Positions 27,868-37,076 of a DNA stretch of 64,000 nt are shown in pieces. The position numbers and the translations under genes were made by a program. The first letter of the stretch is position 1. Each line of letters begins with the position of its first letter. Source of the stretch: Undibacterium sp. KW1 (GTDB lineage Bacteria; Pseudomonadota; Gammaproteobacteria; Burkholderiales; Burkholderiaceae_D); the NCBI RefSeq assembly GCF_009937955.1, contig NZ_AP018439.1:1178001-1242000 (forward strand). The letters run 5' to 3'. Below the pieces are notes generated by a model. The model was not told the origin of the DNA, ran no database searches, and saw nothing but the letters and a program-made list of their open reading frames with translations.

Positions 27868-28533
27868 ATGAACACCGCATTTCTACAAGTAGTACAAGAC
27901 CGCAAACTTGCCAATGAACTGAGACAGGTTGCGGATGATTTCGAAATTCTTGATTTCTTCAAACAATATGGCAGTTGCTGTTTTGCGATGTCTGCCATGC
28001 TCGCGCGCATATTGTCAGAAAAAGGTTATGCTGCCAGGGTCCAGGGATGCTATGCCGAAATCAAACAAAATAACGGTGTTTTTTATATAGGTTACAAAGG
28101 TTTTGTCCACGAGCAGCAAAAAGAAGGTCATGCCGTCTGCATTGTCGATGAACAATATCTCATTGATTTTGGGCTGGGGACTTTAAGAAAGTTATATGCC
28201 GAAGATTTCAGTCATGCGCTGGCCTGTGAAATTTCAGGTGTCAGCCCTGTCCTGGGTAATCTTGATCTGGATAGTGGTGCAACAATCACCTGGCGCACAG
28301 ACTGGATTTCACCCATGGTGAGTATGGAGCTGGAGCATCAGCTAGCAGTAGTAGAGCGCATATTAATCGGCTATTACGACTTCCAGAAAAACCGCATGGC
28401 CTATCTGATCAAGAAATTATTTACCGATAAAAATAATTCCCTGGCCCAACCTGGCTTGGTGAGCAGGGTTATTGCTGTTCCACAGACAAGGCGGCAAAAG
28501 CAAGACAGTGAATTGCCAGTCTTGATTGATTAA
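27868..28533 (+). CDS. uncharacterised protein with a possible papain/transglutaminase-like triad
   Basis: A 221-residue soluble protein that I do not recognise. GSCCFAMSAMLARILSEKGY places C37/C38 at the start of a helix, followed by strands with H81 or H88 (GHAVCIVDEQ) and D100 (YLIDFGLG). A Cys on a helix followed by His and Asp on strands is the layout of transglutaminase-like and arylamine N-acetyltransferase folds. The last 60 residues are helical and basic. It ends four bases inside the tail of the ArsR gene on the other strand. Catalytic activity is inference. Confidence 0.6.
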   Translation: MNTAFLQVVQDRKLANELRQVADDFEILDFFKQYGSCCFAMSAMLARILSEKGYAARVQGCYAEIKQNNGVFYIGYKGFVHEQQKEGHAVCIVDEQYLIDFGLGTLRKLYAEDFSHALACEISGVSPVLGNLDLDSGATITWRTDWISPMVSMELEHQLAVVERILIGYYDFQKNRMAYLIKKLFTDKNNSLAQPGLVSRVIAVPQTRRQKQDSELPVLID

Positions 28534-28883
28534 ACTGTTTTTCCAACAGACTTTTTTGTCGCTAAAGCCTTGCTTTCTTTTTTCAGGGCTTTGGATACTG
28601 GGCATACTGCCTGCAAGAAACCAGCCAGCGTATTTGCCAGATTGTCTCCCTGAAGGCGGTAGAAGACAAATTGCCCGCGTTTGTCGCTGGCAATCAGTCC
28701 TGCTGATTCCAGTATGCGTAAATGCTTGGACAAAGATGGCTTGGTCATGTCGAAACGCGCAGCAATTTCTCCGGCAGACAATTCTGTCTCCGATAAATAA
28801 GCCAGAATCTTCCGGCGTGGCGTTGATGCCAGGGCTTCAAATACTTTTTCCATAATACGCAAAGACTGTTGATTACTCATCAT
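28530..28883 (-). CDS. ArsR/SmtB-family transcriptional regulator
   Basis: A 117-residue winged-helix repressor: STPRRKILAYLSETELSAGEIAARF and MTKPSLSKHLRILESAGLIASDKRGQFVFYRL. No Cys pair of the metal-binding type is seen in the recognition helix, so it may not sense metals. It overlaps the preceding gene by four bases tail to tail and diverges from the DCC-family gene at 28985, a possible target. Confidence 0.85.
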   Translation of the reverse strand: MMSNQQSLRIMEKVFEALASTPRRKILAYLSETELSAGEIAARFDMTKPSLSKHLRILESAGLIASDKRGQFVFYRLQGDNLANTLAGFLQAVCPVSKALKKESKALATKKSVGKTV

Positions 28884-28984
28884 AGCATTTTAGCTGGCGA
28901 TGGTGAAGTTAATTAGATAATTAGACCTTTAGCTAAATAAGGTATATGCTTGAACCGTGAACTGAAGAAAGGCAGACAGGTATC

Positions 28985-29362
28985 ATGGAAGCTGACAAAG
29001 ACATTGCAGGCAGCACGACGGTCTATTACAACAGTGCCTGCCCAGTATGTGATGCTGGCATACGCGATCAGCGAAGGCGCATGCAGACTTGCAAGATCAA
29101 ATGGGTAGATGTGCATACTGACCCTGATGCAGTAACGGAAATTAGCAGCGAGCTGGAAACCGTACGTGAGCGCCTGCATGTGCGCAATGCCAATGGCGAG
29201 CTGCTGACAGGTGAGCAGGCATTGGCTGCCTTGTGGTCGCAAACCAGTGGCCGTCGCTGGCTGGCCTGGCTGACACTAAGGCTGAGTTTTTTCACGCGGC
29301 CACTGTATAACCTTATTGCCAGACACCTGTACCGCTGGAACCGCAGGCGCGGTCACTGGTAA
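28985..29362 (+). CDS. DCC-family thiol-disulfide protein (DUF393)
   Basis: A 125-residue protein with YYNSACPVCDAGI, the D-x-x-C-x-x-C-like motif of the DUF393/DCC family, although Asp is replaced by Asn. The predicted fold is thioredoxin-like, and QALAALWSQTSGRRWLAWLTLRL matches the family's C-terminal part. It is divergent from ArsR and 38 bases upstream of ubiG. Confidence 0.8.
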   Translation: MEADKDIAGSTTVYYNSACPVCDAGIRDQRRRMQTCKIKWVDVHTDPDAVTEISSELETVRERLHVRNANGELLTGEQALAALWSQTSGRRWLAWLTLRLSFFTRPLYNLIARHLYRWNRRRGHW

Positions 29363-29400
29363 GACCCTGACTCGACCATCATCAATCAATTGAGAACGTC

Positions 29401-30150
29401 ATGAGCACAATTCATACGAGAGCAAGCAATGCCGACCCAGCCGAACTGGCACGTTTCAATAGCCTGGCAAGCCGCTGGTGGGATGAGAATTCAGAATTCA
29501 AACCCCTGCACAGAATTAATCCACATAGGTTGGAATGGATAGACAGCCTGGCCCAGCTTGCAGGCAAGCTGGTATTGGATGTGGGTTGTGGCGGCGGCAT
29601 TTTGGCAGAATCCATGGCACGCAAGGGTGCCAAAGTCACTGGCATAGACCTGGCTGATAAACCCTTGCAAATCGCCCAGTGGCATGCGCAAGGCCAGGAT
29701 GTGGATGTGCATTATGCCAAAAGCAGTACCGAGGCATGGGCCGGGCAACATGCTGGACATTACGATGTCATTACCTGCATGGAAATGCTGGAGCATGTGC
29801 CATCTCCCGCTGCTGTCATCCAGGCCTGTGCAGAGATGGTCAAACCTGGTGGCTGGGTATTTTTCTCAACGATCAACCGCAATCCCCTGAGTTATGCGCT
29901 GGCGATTGTGGGGGTGGAATATCTCATGCGCATCTTGCCGCGAGGTACGCATCAATATGCGCGATTTATCAAGCCGGCAGAATTACTCACCATGGCAAAC
30001 GCCAGCGGTCTGGCCTTGCGGGACCAGCATGGCCTCGGTTATAACCCGCTGACCCAGCGCTTTCGCCTGCATGGTTTCATGGGGGTAGGTTATCTGCTGG
30101 CGATGCAGAAACCATTACAGGTGCAAGTTCCAGCAAGCCAGAGTAGCTGA
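29401..30150 (+). CDS. ubiG: ubiquinone biosynthesis O-methyltransferase UbiG
   Basis: A 249-residue SAM-dependent enzyme that carries out both O-methylations in ubiquinone synthesis. It starts ASNADPAELARFNSLASRWWDE, the UbiG N-terminal signature. LVLDVGCGGGILAESMARKGAKVTGID is the SAM site, MEMLEHVPSPAAVIQ the post-I motif, and FFSTINRNPLSYALAIVG the membrane-contacting segment. The length is normal. Its last 74 bases overlap the antisense DUF4166 gene. Confidence 0.95.
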   Translation: MSTIHTRASNADPAELARFNSLASRWWDENSEFKPLHRINPHRLEWIDSLAQLAGKLVLDVGCGGGILAESMARKGAKVTGIDLADKPLQIAQWHAQGQDVDVHYAKSSTEAWAGQHAGHYDVITCMEMLEHVPSPAAVIQACAEMVKPGGWVFFSTINRNPLSYALAIVGVEYLMRILPRGTHQYARFIKPAELLTMANASGLALRDQHGLGYNPLTQRFRLHGFMGVGYLLAMQKPLQVQVPASQSS

Positions 30151-30706
30151 GCAGCAAGCCCAGGCCAGGCATGACAAAGCCTACATAAAAGCGGTAACGC
30201 CCATCCTCTATGCATTTATAGGCTTGCGATTGCGGAAACAGCTTTACAGGCAAGGGTATGCCGTGCAGGTGCGCCGCAAGAACGCGCCAGCTCCAGCCGC
30301 CGCCTTCAAGAATATCTACCGTCAGGCGGAAATGCATCAGCCCTGTGCTCTCTTGCCAATAAGCATGCGGATACTGGCCATGCGGTACAAACACAGTGAC
30401 CAGTTTTTCTACCTTGCCATCCGGTGTAATGAATTCTCTGGCCCAAATCAATTTCCCTGGCGCATGACTGATACTGACCTTGTAGCCTGAACGGTCGTGT
30501 GTGATCGGCACGCCAAGCTTCTTTGCCAGCCTGCGTCCCAGAAAGCCAGCCAGACCCTTGCCCAGCTTGATATCTATCTCACCTTGCAGCGTACCGCCAT
30601 GAATATGGATTTGCTGTAGGAGAGGATGCAAATTGCTGAAAGACTCGCCAAACCACTCCTGAGCCGGGGTAAGAGGGTAACTCTGTCTCGTGGTTTCTGT
30701 AGTCAT
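30077..30706 (-). CDS. DUF4166 domain protein
   Basis: A 209-residue protein starting at ATG 30706 (MTTETTRQS) or 30715. The segments GTLQGEIDIKLGKGLAGFLGRRLAKKLG, EFITPDGKVEKLVTVFVPHGQYPHAYW and YKCIEDGRYRFYVGFVMPGLGLLLSYSG fit DUF4166. In some bacteria this domain is fused to saccharopine-dehydrogenase-like proteins. The function is unknown. The 3' end overlaps ubiG by 74 bases in the opposite direction. Confidence 0.72.
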   Translation of the reverse strand: MTTETTRQSYPLTPAQEWFGESFSNLHPLLQQIHIHGGTLQGEIDIKLGKGLAGFLGRRLAKKLGVPITHDRSGYKVSISHAPGKLIWAREFITPDGKVEKLVTVFVPHGQYPHAYWQESTGLMHFRLTVDILEGGGWSWRVLAAHLHGIPLPVKLFPQSQAYKCIEDGRYRFYVGFVMPGLGLLLSYSGLLELAPVMVSASPADNLPP

Positions 30707-31004
30707 GCGTATCATTGTAAATCGTGCAAAGTAAGCCAGAAAAGAATATCGCTGAAACTGTCCGGTATGACTCCGATTTATCTTGATTGAGGCGTAGTAA
30801 AGTGTCAGACCAAAGGTAAAAACAGGCTTGTGCTTCTTTTTTACAGCACATGGCATTAAAATCCCGCACCGGACACATATTTTGCTGATGCGCAGGCCGT
30901 ATATGGAAATGGCAGGTGCTTTGATCATCGAGTACAAAGAAGCAAGTACAAGCAAGCACAAACAAATAAGTACAAATAAGTAAGCACAAGAGAAAGTACA
31001 AAAC

Positions 31005-32414
31005 ATGGTTTTTAGTACGGTTAGTTTTTTATTCTATTTTTTACCGATCTTTCTCGTCTTGTATTTTGCATTGCCGTTTCGTCATATCCGCAATATTGTC
31101 TTGCTGCTCGCCAGCCTGATATTTTATGCTTGGGGAGAGCCAAAGAACCTGCCCTTGTTATTGATTTCCATCCTGCTCAATTACTTGTGCGGGCTGGGCA
31201 TGGGCCGGGTGCAAGAAAAAGGTGGTACAGGAAAGTCCATCTTCATCGCAGGCATAGGTTTTAATCTGCTCTTGCTGGCCTACTTCAAATATTTCAATTT
31301 TGCGCTTGATAGTCTGTATGCCGTGCTGAATGGTGTCGGCATCGTCATGCCCAAGGCAGAGGCAGTCACGCTGCCGCTGGGTATTTCTTTCTTTTCCTTC
31401 CATGCGATTTCTTATCTGGTGGATGTCTATCGCAAGAAAACGGCGTATGAAAAGAATCTGTTTGCCCTTGCCATGTATATCACCATGTTCCCGCAATTGA
31501 TTGCCGGGCCCATCATTCGTTTCTCCACCATCGCCAGGCAATTGCATCAGCGTCACCATACTGTGCGCAGGGCGGAGCTGGGGATCAAGATTTTTATTCT
31601 CGGTCTCGCCCAAAAAGTCTTGATCGCCAATAGTGTGGCCTTGCCTGCTGACCAGATATTTTCACTGGCACCAGAGGCTTTGGGGCTGGCCAGCGCCTGG
31701 CTGGGCATCACCTGCTATACCCTGCAAATCTATTTTGATTTCTTTGGGTATTCGAATATGGCGATAGGCCTGGGCCTGGTGACTGGCTTTACGTTTCCGC
31801 GCAATTTCAATTATCCCTATGTCGCGCAATCTATCACTGAATTCTGGCAACGCTGGCACCTGAGCTTGTCGCGCTGGTTCCGTGACTATCTGTATATACC
31901 TCTTGGTGGTAATCGTGGCTCCAGTCTTGCCACTTACCGCAATCTGTTTATCGTGTTTTTCCTGTGCGGGCTCTGGCATGGTGCAAGCTGGACCTTTGTG
32001 GCCTGGGGCCTGTATCACGGCGCTTTTCTGGTACTGGAGCGTAGCGGCCTGCAAAAAGTGCTGGCAGCTTTGCCAAGGGTATGCAGGCATGTGTATACGA
32101 TACTGGTGGTGATGGTGGGCTGGGTGTTTTTCCGTTGCGACAGTTTTGCCCAGGCCCTGCATTATCTGCAGGCCATGGCAGGCGGCATGCCTGCAGACAA
32201 TGCAGTCGCGCCTGTCATGAGCTTTATGAATGGTACGGTCCTCACGTCCCTGTGCATGGGTATCCTGGTGTCTGTTCCCCTCATGCAGACACTGAATAAG
32301 CCACTGGCACCCGTCAGGATGATTGCACCTGTTGTTAGCCTGACGCTGTTTGTCTTGTCGGCAGTCAGCCTGGCGACCGGGGCTTACAATCCCTTTATTT
32401 ATTTCCGTTTCTGA
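31005..32414 (+). CDS. MBOAT-family O-acyltransferase, AlgI-like
   Basis: A 469-residue polytopic membrane protein. FLLFFLPIF-like opening (FYFLPIFLVLYFALPF), AYFKYFNF, GISFFSFHAISYLVDVYR, FPQLIAGPI, FWQRWHLSLSRWFRDYLYIPLGGN and LWHGASWTFVAWGLYHG are the AlgI pattern, with the catalytic His in the last. It passes acyl (probably acetyl) groups across the inner membrane for acetylation of a surface polysaccharide. It is followed after 15 bases by an AlgJ/AlgX-like gene. No alginate polymer genes are near. Confidence 0.9.
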   Translation: MVFSTVSFLFYFLPIFLVLYFALPFRHIRNIVLLLASLIFYAWGEPKNLPLLLISILLNYLCGLGMGRVQEKGGTGKSIFIAGIGFNLLLLAYFKYFNFALDSLYAVLNGVGIVMPKAEAVTLPLGISFFSFHAISYLVDVYRKKTAYEKNLFALAMYITMFPQLIAGPIIRFSTIARQLHQRHHTVRRAELGIKIFILGLAQKVLIANSVALPADQIFSLAPEALGLASAWLGITCYTLQIYFDFFGYSNMAIGLGLVTGFTFPRNFNYPYVAQSITEFWQRWHLSLSRWFRDYLYIPLGGNRGSSLATYRNLFIVFFLCGLWHGASWTFVAWGLYHGAFLVLERSGLQKVLAALPRVCRHVYTILVVMVGWVFFRCDSFAQALHYLQAMAGGMPADNAVAPVMSFMNGTVLTSLCMGILVSVPLMQTLNKPLAPVRMIAPVVSLTLFVLSAVSLATGAYNPFIYFRF

Positions 32415-32429
32415 GACTGGAAGCTAAAG

Positions 32430-33652
32430 ATGAAATCATCCAGTCCAGCCACATCATCCAATGCCTATAAAAAACGTCTTTATAGCAGGGTAATCTTTAT
32501 TTTTGCTTTCTTTGGTTTGTTGATACTGCCAGCCCTCATTCACCTGAGTGGCAAATGGCAGGGTAGTAACACGGAAAATCGCGTCCTGGCAAGCGCACCG
32601 GTATTACCGGCGAACATGGCAGATATGTTGAAATTTCCAGTCGCAGTCGATGCCTATCTGAATGATCACTTTGGTCTCAGGAGTCAACTGGTGGCATGGA
32701 ATAACAGCCTGCGTTATCACCTGCTCGGCGATATCAATGCCGTGCAACTGACTGCAGGCAAAGATGGCTATATCTTCTTTAACTCCCATGCTGCCAATAC
32801 CCCTTTGGGCATGGTACATTTTCTGTGCGGTAAAAATGTGACTGCGCAAGACCGTGTCGGCATGGTAGAAACTGCATCCGGCTTCATGCAGGCAGCTTTA
32901 CAGACCAAGGCCGATAGTTACCTGCTCATGGTGCCTACCAAACCCATCGTCTATGCAGAAAAAATGCCAGACTGGTTGCAAAGCCAGTGCAAGCTATATA
33001 CCCCACCTTGCCAGGCGTGATTGCCAGCCTTGATCAAAAACCAGGCCTGGCAGGCAGAGTGATCTATCCCTTGCCCGAGATGCTGGCGCTCAAGGCCAAA
33101 ACCGAAGTGTATCCAAAAAATACTTTTCACTGGACAGGCATGGGCCCGCAAGCGCTGGCGCAATGGCTGTCTGAAAAATATTTTAAACATCCGAGATTGA
33201 GCACGCTATCTGCGCAGTTGCATGCCCGGCCCTCAGACATCCAGCAGTTCCTGCCAGGTGTCACACTGAACGTGCCAACCAGGGAACCCGACTATGCCCA
33301 GGCAGGTATTACTGCTTGCGCAGGAGTTCCCTGCTTCCCTGAGTGGAAGGGTGTGGCTGCCTCGCTGGGGGATGTCAGCCGATACCGGCATGATAAAAAA
33401 CAGGGACCAAGACTGTTATTGATCTCGGATTCCTTTGGTCATGGCATCGCCGGTTTTTTTGCCGAATACTATGGCGAGGTCTGGCATCTGTCCATGAATA
33501 ATATCAATCTGCTGACAGAGGCTGAGCGGGCCAGTTTGAAAAAAATTGTTTTTGAGGATTATGCGCCTGACCAGGTACTCTATGTATTTCATGATGCAGC
33601 CATCTCTTATTTTGAAAGAGCACCAGCTCAGCTTTTGAACGCAAAAAAATAA
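32430..33652 (+). pseudogene. AlgJ/AlgX-like acetyltransferase, single frameshift
   Basis: A periplasmic SGNH-type partner of the MBOAT. The first frame (32430 to about 32990) has a membrane anchor near residues 22-40 and VDAYLNDHFGLRSQLV, the DHHW-family opening. The second frame (about 32990-33652) has YPKNTFHWTGMGPQALAQWL and LLISDSFGHG with the Ser of the hydrolase fold. Adding one base near 32990-33000 gives continuous CKAIYPTLPG. This is one of several single-base losses, so the gene is probably intact. It acetylates an exported glycan using groups delivered by the MBOAT. Confidence 0.78.
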
Positions 33653-33937
33653 AACCCCTTGCCTCCTGATAGCCTTCATTGCCAGGTGCGGCAGAAGCTT
33701 TTGTGCACCTGCATTTCCGCGAGTCCTACAAGCTTGCGGTCCACTGTCCTATATCTGAGGACCACCGCCGCTGTTACGATGCATCCCATGCCTGAATGAT
33801 ACAAAATCAGTGTGTCAAAGACTGACGAGGCAACACTGTCAGTCACAGACAATTGATGTAGTAAATGCAGGCATCTAAAGCAAGTCTTCCCATCTGGCAT
33901 ATAAAAACAGGTGAAATCCTCAACAAGGAGTATAAAA

Positions 33938-34252
33938 ATGAATAGCTTAGTTAAAAAAATCACGGGTATTTTTCTGGCAAGCATGATGGTACTGATGGTT
34001 GGTTGTGCTTCAACTGCCAAACAGGAAAGCGCAGGCGAGTATATTGATGACACTGTCATCACTACTAAAGTCAAGGCTGCCATCGTCAATGAGCCAACAT
34101 TGAAAGCAAGTGAAATCAATGTTGAAACTTATAAAGGCATAGTCCAGTTAAGCGGTTTTGTTGCCGACCCGGCTTCATCCAGCAAGGCCGTCAGCGTGAC
34201 GAGCGAAGTCAAAGGCGTTAAGTCGGTCAAAAACGACATACGCATTAAATAA
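33938..34252 (+). CDS. BON-domain lipoprotein
   Basis: A 104-residue protein with a lipobox (MVLMVGCAS) after a 21-residue hydrophobic signal, then one BON domain (DTVITTKVKAAIVNEPTLKASEINVETYKGIVQLSGFV and VTSEVKGVKSVKNDIRIK). BON proteins such as OsmY bind membranes under osmotic stress. It has a strong ribosome site (AAGGAG) eight bases before ATG 33938. It opens a run of stress-type genes. The 283 bases upstream hold no ORF. Confidence 0.85.
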   Translation: MNSLVKKITGIFLASMMVLMVGCASTAKQESAGEYIDDTVITTKVKAAIVNEPTLKASEINVETYKGIVQLSGFVADPASSSKAVSVTSEVKGVKSVKNDIRIK

Positions 34253-34266
34253 TCAGTTGATGGCCC

Positions 34267-34298
34267 GCGGGCTCTGTGCAGACCAGCACAGAGCCCGC
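34267..34298. other. 13-bp perfect hairpin downstream of the BON gene
   Basis: GCGGGCTCTGTGC and GCACAGAGCCCGC pair around AGACCA with no T run after it. It may stabilise the mRNA end or act as a transcription barrier. Confidence 0.6.
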
Positions 34299-34412
34299 GC
34301 CATTCTGTAAGAGTACAAGAGCCGGTAAATCACAGGTGATTCAAATAAGCCTGCACCTTGCGGTTCTGCGCTTGCCGGCAATTACGTGAAAGCCAGACGT
34401 GATTGTCATCTG

Positions 34413-34460
34413 CTCCACAAACAGCTAGCTTAATTGTTTAACTGATTGTGGAGTTTTTTT
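34413..34460 (+). terminator. terminator-like hairpin before csbD-like gene
   Basis: CTCCACAA and TTGTGGAG form an 8-bp perfect stem around a 25-base loop that itself contains AGCTAGCT, followed by seven T. The 253-612 gap after the BON gene holds only this and the preceding hairpin. Confidence 0.7.
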
Positions 34461-34612
34461 ATTTGTGTTCGCTAACACACTGAAGTGTTTATTCTCTCCG
34501 CATAAACTGAATTTACTTTGATCCGGCAGCAACAAGGCAATGTTACTTATTGGTGATGATGCAAAGCCGGATACAAGTAATTTTTGTAGTCCCCTTTTTA
34601 TACAGGAGCTTC

Positions 34613-34798
34613 ATGATGAATTCAGATCAAGTCAAAGGCGCAGCAAAAAAAGTAGCAGGTAAAGTCCAACAAGAGGCAGGCAAGCTGGTCGGTAGCAAGG
34701 AGCAGCAAGTCAAAGGAGCCGCCAAGCAGGTAGAAGGCAGCATGCAAAAAGCGATTGGTAATATCAAGGAATCATTGAAAGAAAATCACAAGCATTAA
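34613..34798 (+). CDS. CsbD-family stress protein
   Basis: A 61-residue, highly charged protein with two KGAAKxVxGxxQ repeats (DQVKGAAKKVAGKVQQEAGKL and QVKGAAKQVEGSMQKAIG), the CsbD signature. AGGAG lies four bases before ATG 34613. CsbD-like proteins accumulate in stress responses; their activity is unknown. It sits between the BON and AI-2E genes. Confidence 0.88.
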   Translation: MMNSDQVKGAAKKVAGKVQQEAGKLVGSKEQQVKGAAKQVEGSMQKAIGNIKESLKENHKH

Positions 34799-34923
34799 GC
34801 GCCTGACGCTACCAAGGTTTGAGCACCAGGCTGTATGGTGCTCAGGCCCGGAAAACTCACTGCGAGCACCACGCAAATCGCTAATTCAATAAGCAGAATA
34901 ATTCAAATGAATGGACAAAAGCG

Positions 34924-36165
34924 ATGGATGTACCTTTACCCAATTTACCCGCTGATAGTGGAGGCACTGGCAGCACGGGCAACACTGGCAGCAATGACGT
35001 CAGTCTGGCTGCTGAGATTGCTGCGCCTGAAATCAGAGCATCTGCCGCCACTGACACCTCATCGCAACTGATCCCCGGCATTCATGTTAACGCCCGTGGC
35101 CTTGCCCTGACCATACTGGCAACGGTCGCTTTCGTCTTCGCCCTGCGTGTCGCGCAACGCTTTTTCATTCCATTGACATTCGGGATACTGATTGCCTATA
35201 CCTTGTCTCCGTTGGTCGATGCATTACAACGCCTGCGTTTACCGCGCGCGATTTCTACGACTCTGGTCATGGTCAGCTTGCTTACTATCATCGCTACACA
35301 GGTCAATTCACTGCATACAGAATTTGACGCCATACTTGACCAGTTGCCGGTAGCAACCCGCCAGTTTTCCAATGAAATGAGCAAGCTGAAGCTGGGTCAG
35401 GCTGGCTTCATGCAAAAGATGCAGACAGCTGCGACAGAAATAGAAAAGGCAACCAGCCAGGCAACTACAGGCAACCAGCCCAATGTGAAGAAGGCAGTTG
35501 CCAGTGAAACTCCGGTACTGAAGTTGCGTGAGCTCTTGTTGGCTGGGTCCTTAGGCGTCATGGACTTGCTGGGGCAGACGGTCATGATGTTGTTTCTTGT
35601 TTTCTTCCTCTTGCTGTCAGGCGATAAATTCAAAAGAAAACTGGTCAAGATTACCGGTCCGTCACTGACACACAAACGTATCACCGTACAGATACTCAGC
35701 AAGATCAATACTTCGGTACAGCAATACATGTTCATGCTGCTGATTACCAATGGCTTGCTGGCCTTGTTGACCTGGATAGCATTTCACCTCATGGGCCTGG
35801 ACAATGCCGGTGCATGGGCGGTCACGGGCGGCCTGCTGCATGTTATTCCTTATTTCGGGTCGATGTTAATGGCGCTGGCAGTCTGCCTGGTCGCCTATGT
35901 GCAGTTTGGTACTATTTCCATGGCACTGCTGGTGGCTGGTGTTTCCATAGCGATTGCGGCACTGGTAGGCACAGTGGTCACCACCTGGATGACAGGTCGC
36001 ATCACCCAAATGAATACAGCCGCAGTCTTTATCTCATTGCTATTCTGGGGTTGGTTATGGGGTGCCTGGGGTTTGCTGCTGGGCGTGCCTATTATTGTGG
36101 TTGTGAAAGTCGTTGCCGAGCATATAGATGGCATGCAAGCCGTCGCAGAGTTATTGAATGAATGA
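34924..36165 (+). CDS. AI-2E-family transporter (PerM-like)
   Basis: A 413-residue membrane protein. After a 50-residue polar start come paired membrane helices, a cytoplasmic coiled segment (SLHTEFDAILDQLPVATRQFSN) and the family core HVIPYFGSMLMALAVCLVAYVQFG followed by LGVPIIVVVKVV. The family was named for autoinducer-2 export but many members have other or unknown functions. The N-terminal Thr/Ser/Gly-rich segment is unusual. A bidirectional terminator follows. Confidence 0.85.
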   Translation: MDVPLPNLPADSGGTGSTGNTGSNDVSLAAEIAAPEIRASAATDTSSQLIPGIHVNARGLALTILATVAFVFALRVAQRFFIPLTFGILIAYTLSPLVDALQRLRLPRAISTTLVMVSLLTIIATQVNSLHTEFDAILDQLPVATRQFSNEMSKLKLGQAGFMQKMQTAATEIEKATSQATTGNQPNVKKAVASETPVLKLRELLLAGSLGVMDLLGQTVMMLFLVFFLLLSGDKFKRKLVKITGPSLTHKRITVQILSKINTSVQQYMFMLLITNGLLALLTWIAFHLMGLDNAGAWAVTGGLLHVIPYFGSMLMALAVCLVAYVQFGTISMALLVAGVSIAIAALVGTVVTTWMTGRITQMNTAAVFISLLFWGWLWGAWGLLLGVPIIVVVKVVAEHIDGMQAVAELLNE

Positions 36166-36213
36166 GATGTTCGTTTTCGGGATCTGCAGTTTGCATCAGT
36201 CTTTCAGACATAA

Positions 36214-36242
36214 AAAAGCCATTCCTCGCTGGAATGGCTTTT
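36214..36242. terminator. bidirectional terminator
   Basis: AAAAGCCATTCC and GGAATGGCTTTT form a 12-bp stem around TCGCT. It separates the converging AI-2E gene and glycine-zipper gene. Confidence 0.92.
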
Positions 36243-36280
36243 GCATTATCAAACCAGTCATTGCAACCGATTGTGTAAAC

Positions 36281-36744
36281 TTAGTTGCGATAGACGTGAT
36301 TGTCTTTTACGTATACCTGGGCACCGACGCGCAGATCGGCAATATTATCCTGGATAATGCTTTGATAGACGCCATTATCCAGTCGCACACTGATCTGGTA
36401 TGCCTCGCGTAACTGCTGGTTGCGATTATTTTTTCTATATTGTTACCGACGATGGCACCACCGACTACCCCGGCAGCCGTGGCCGCAGCATTACCCAGCC
36501 CGCCACCCACCTGATTACCCAGGATACCACCAACGATACCGCCGACTACAGCACCAGCACCAGGCCCTTTTTTCTCGTTGCTGACCTGTACTACCTGAAT
36601 TGATTCAATCACGCCATAGCGGCCATAAGTTGCCTGAGAGGCTGGCACCCCGGTCATTGCAGATGGCGGGCTGCTGCCGCAGCCTGTGAGCATGGCCGAA
36701 GCAACAAGTGTTGCGGCGATGGCAGTTTGCTTGCAGATGTTCAT
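36281..36744 (-). pseudogene. glycine-zipper outer-membrane lipoprotein, single frameshift
   Basis: A lipoprotein (lipobox MLTGCGS near residue 22) with a glycine-zipper 2TM segment (GAVVGGIVGGILGNQVGGGLGNAAATAAGVVGGAIVG). After GNNIEK the frame is lost at a run of six A (six T on the plus strand near 36428-36436). Seven A would continue NNRNQQLREAYQISVRLD and end ...VKDNHVYRN at 36281, the typical tail of this family. Sequencing error is likely. It starts at MNICKQ (GGAG upstream). Confidence 0.82.
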
Positions 36745-37076
36745 GATCATTCTCCACTGTTGTGATGCAGATCATCTTAAATTTCACATCTCTACTTGTC
36801 AGTGCGTTAGCGCACCTTCACTTGCATGCTGAAACCATGCGGCATGGCAACTCCCTTGTAGGACAAGTCCGACACAGTGCAGCGTGTTCAGCGTACAAAC
36901 GACTGCCAGACTCTCTGATGCCAGTTTTGCGGATAACAAACTAAAGTGTAATCAGCTTGAAAGTCATCGGGAAAATCTTGAAAAAAAACCGGTGTCAATG
37001 TCATGAAAATGAATTTTGTACCAAAGCTATCTCAGGTGCAGGACGAAATTGGATGTCTTTGAAAAGAGGAACAAAA

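Noticed and set aside
33676..34119. Minus-strand ORF (147 codons) over the BON gene
   Set aside because: Antisense to a lipoprotein gene with a strong ribosome site and clear BON domain.
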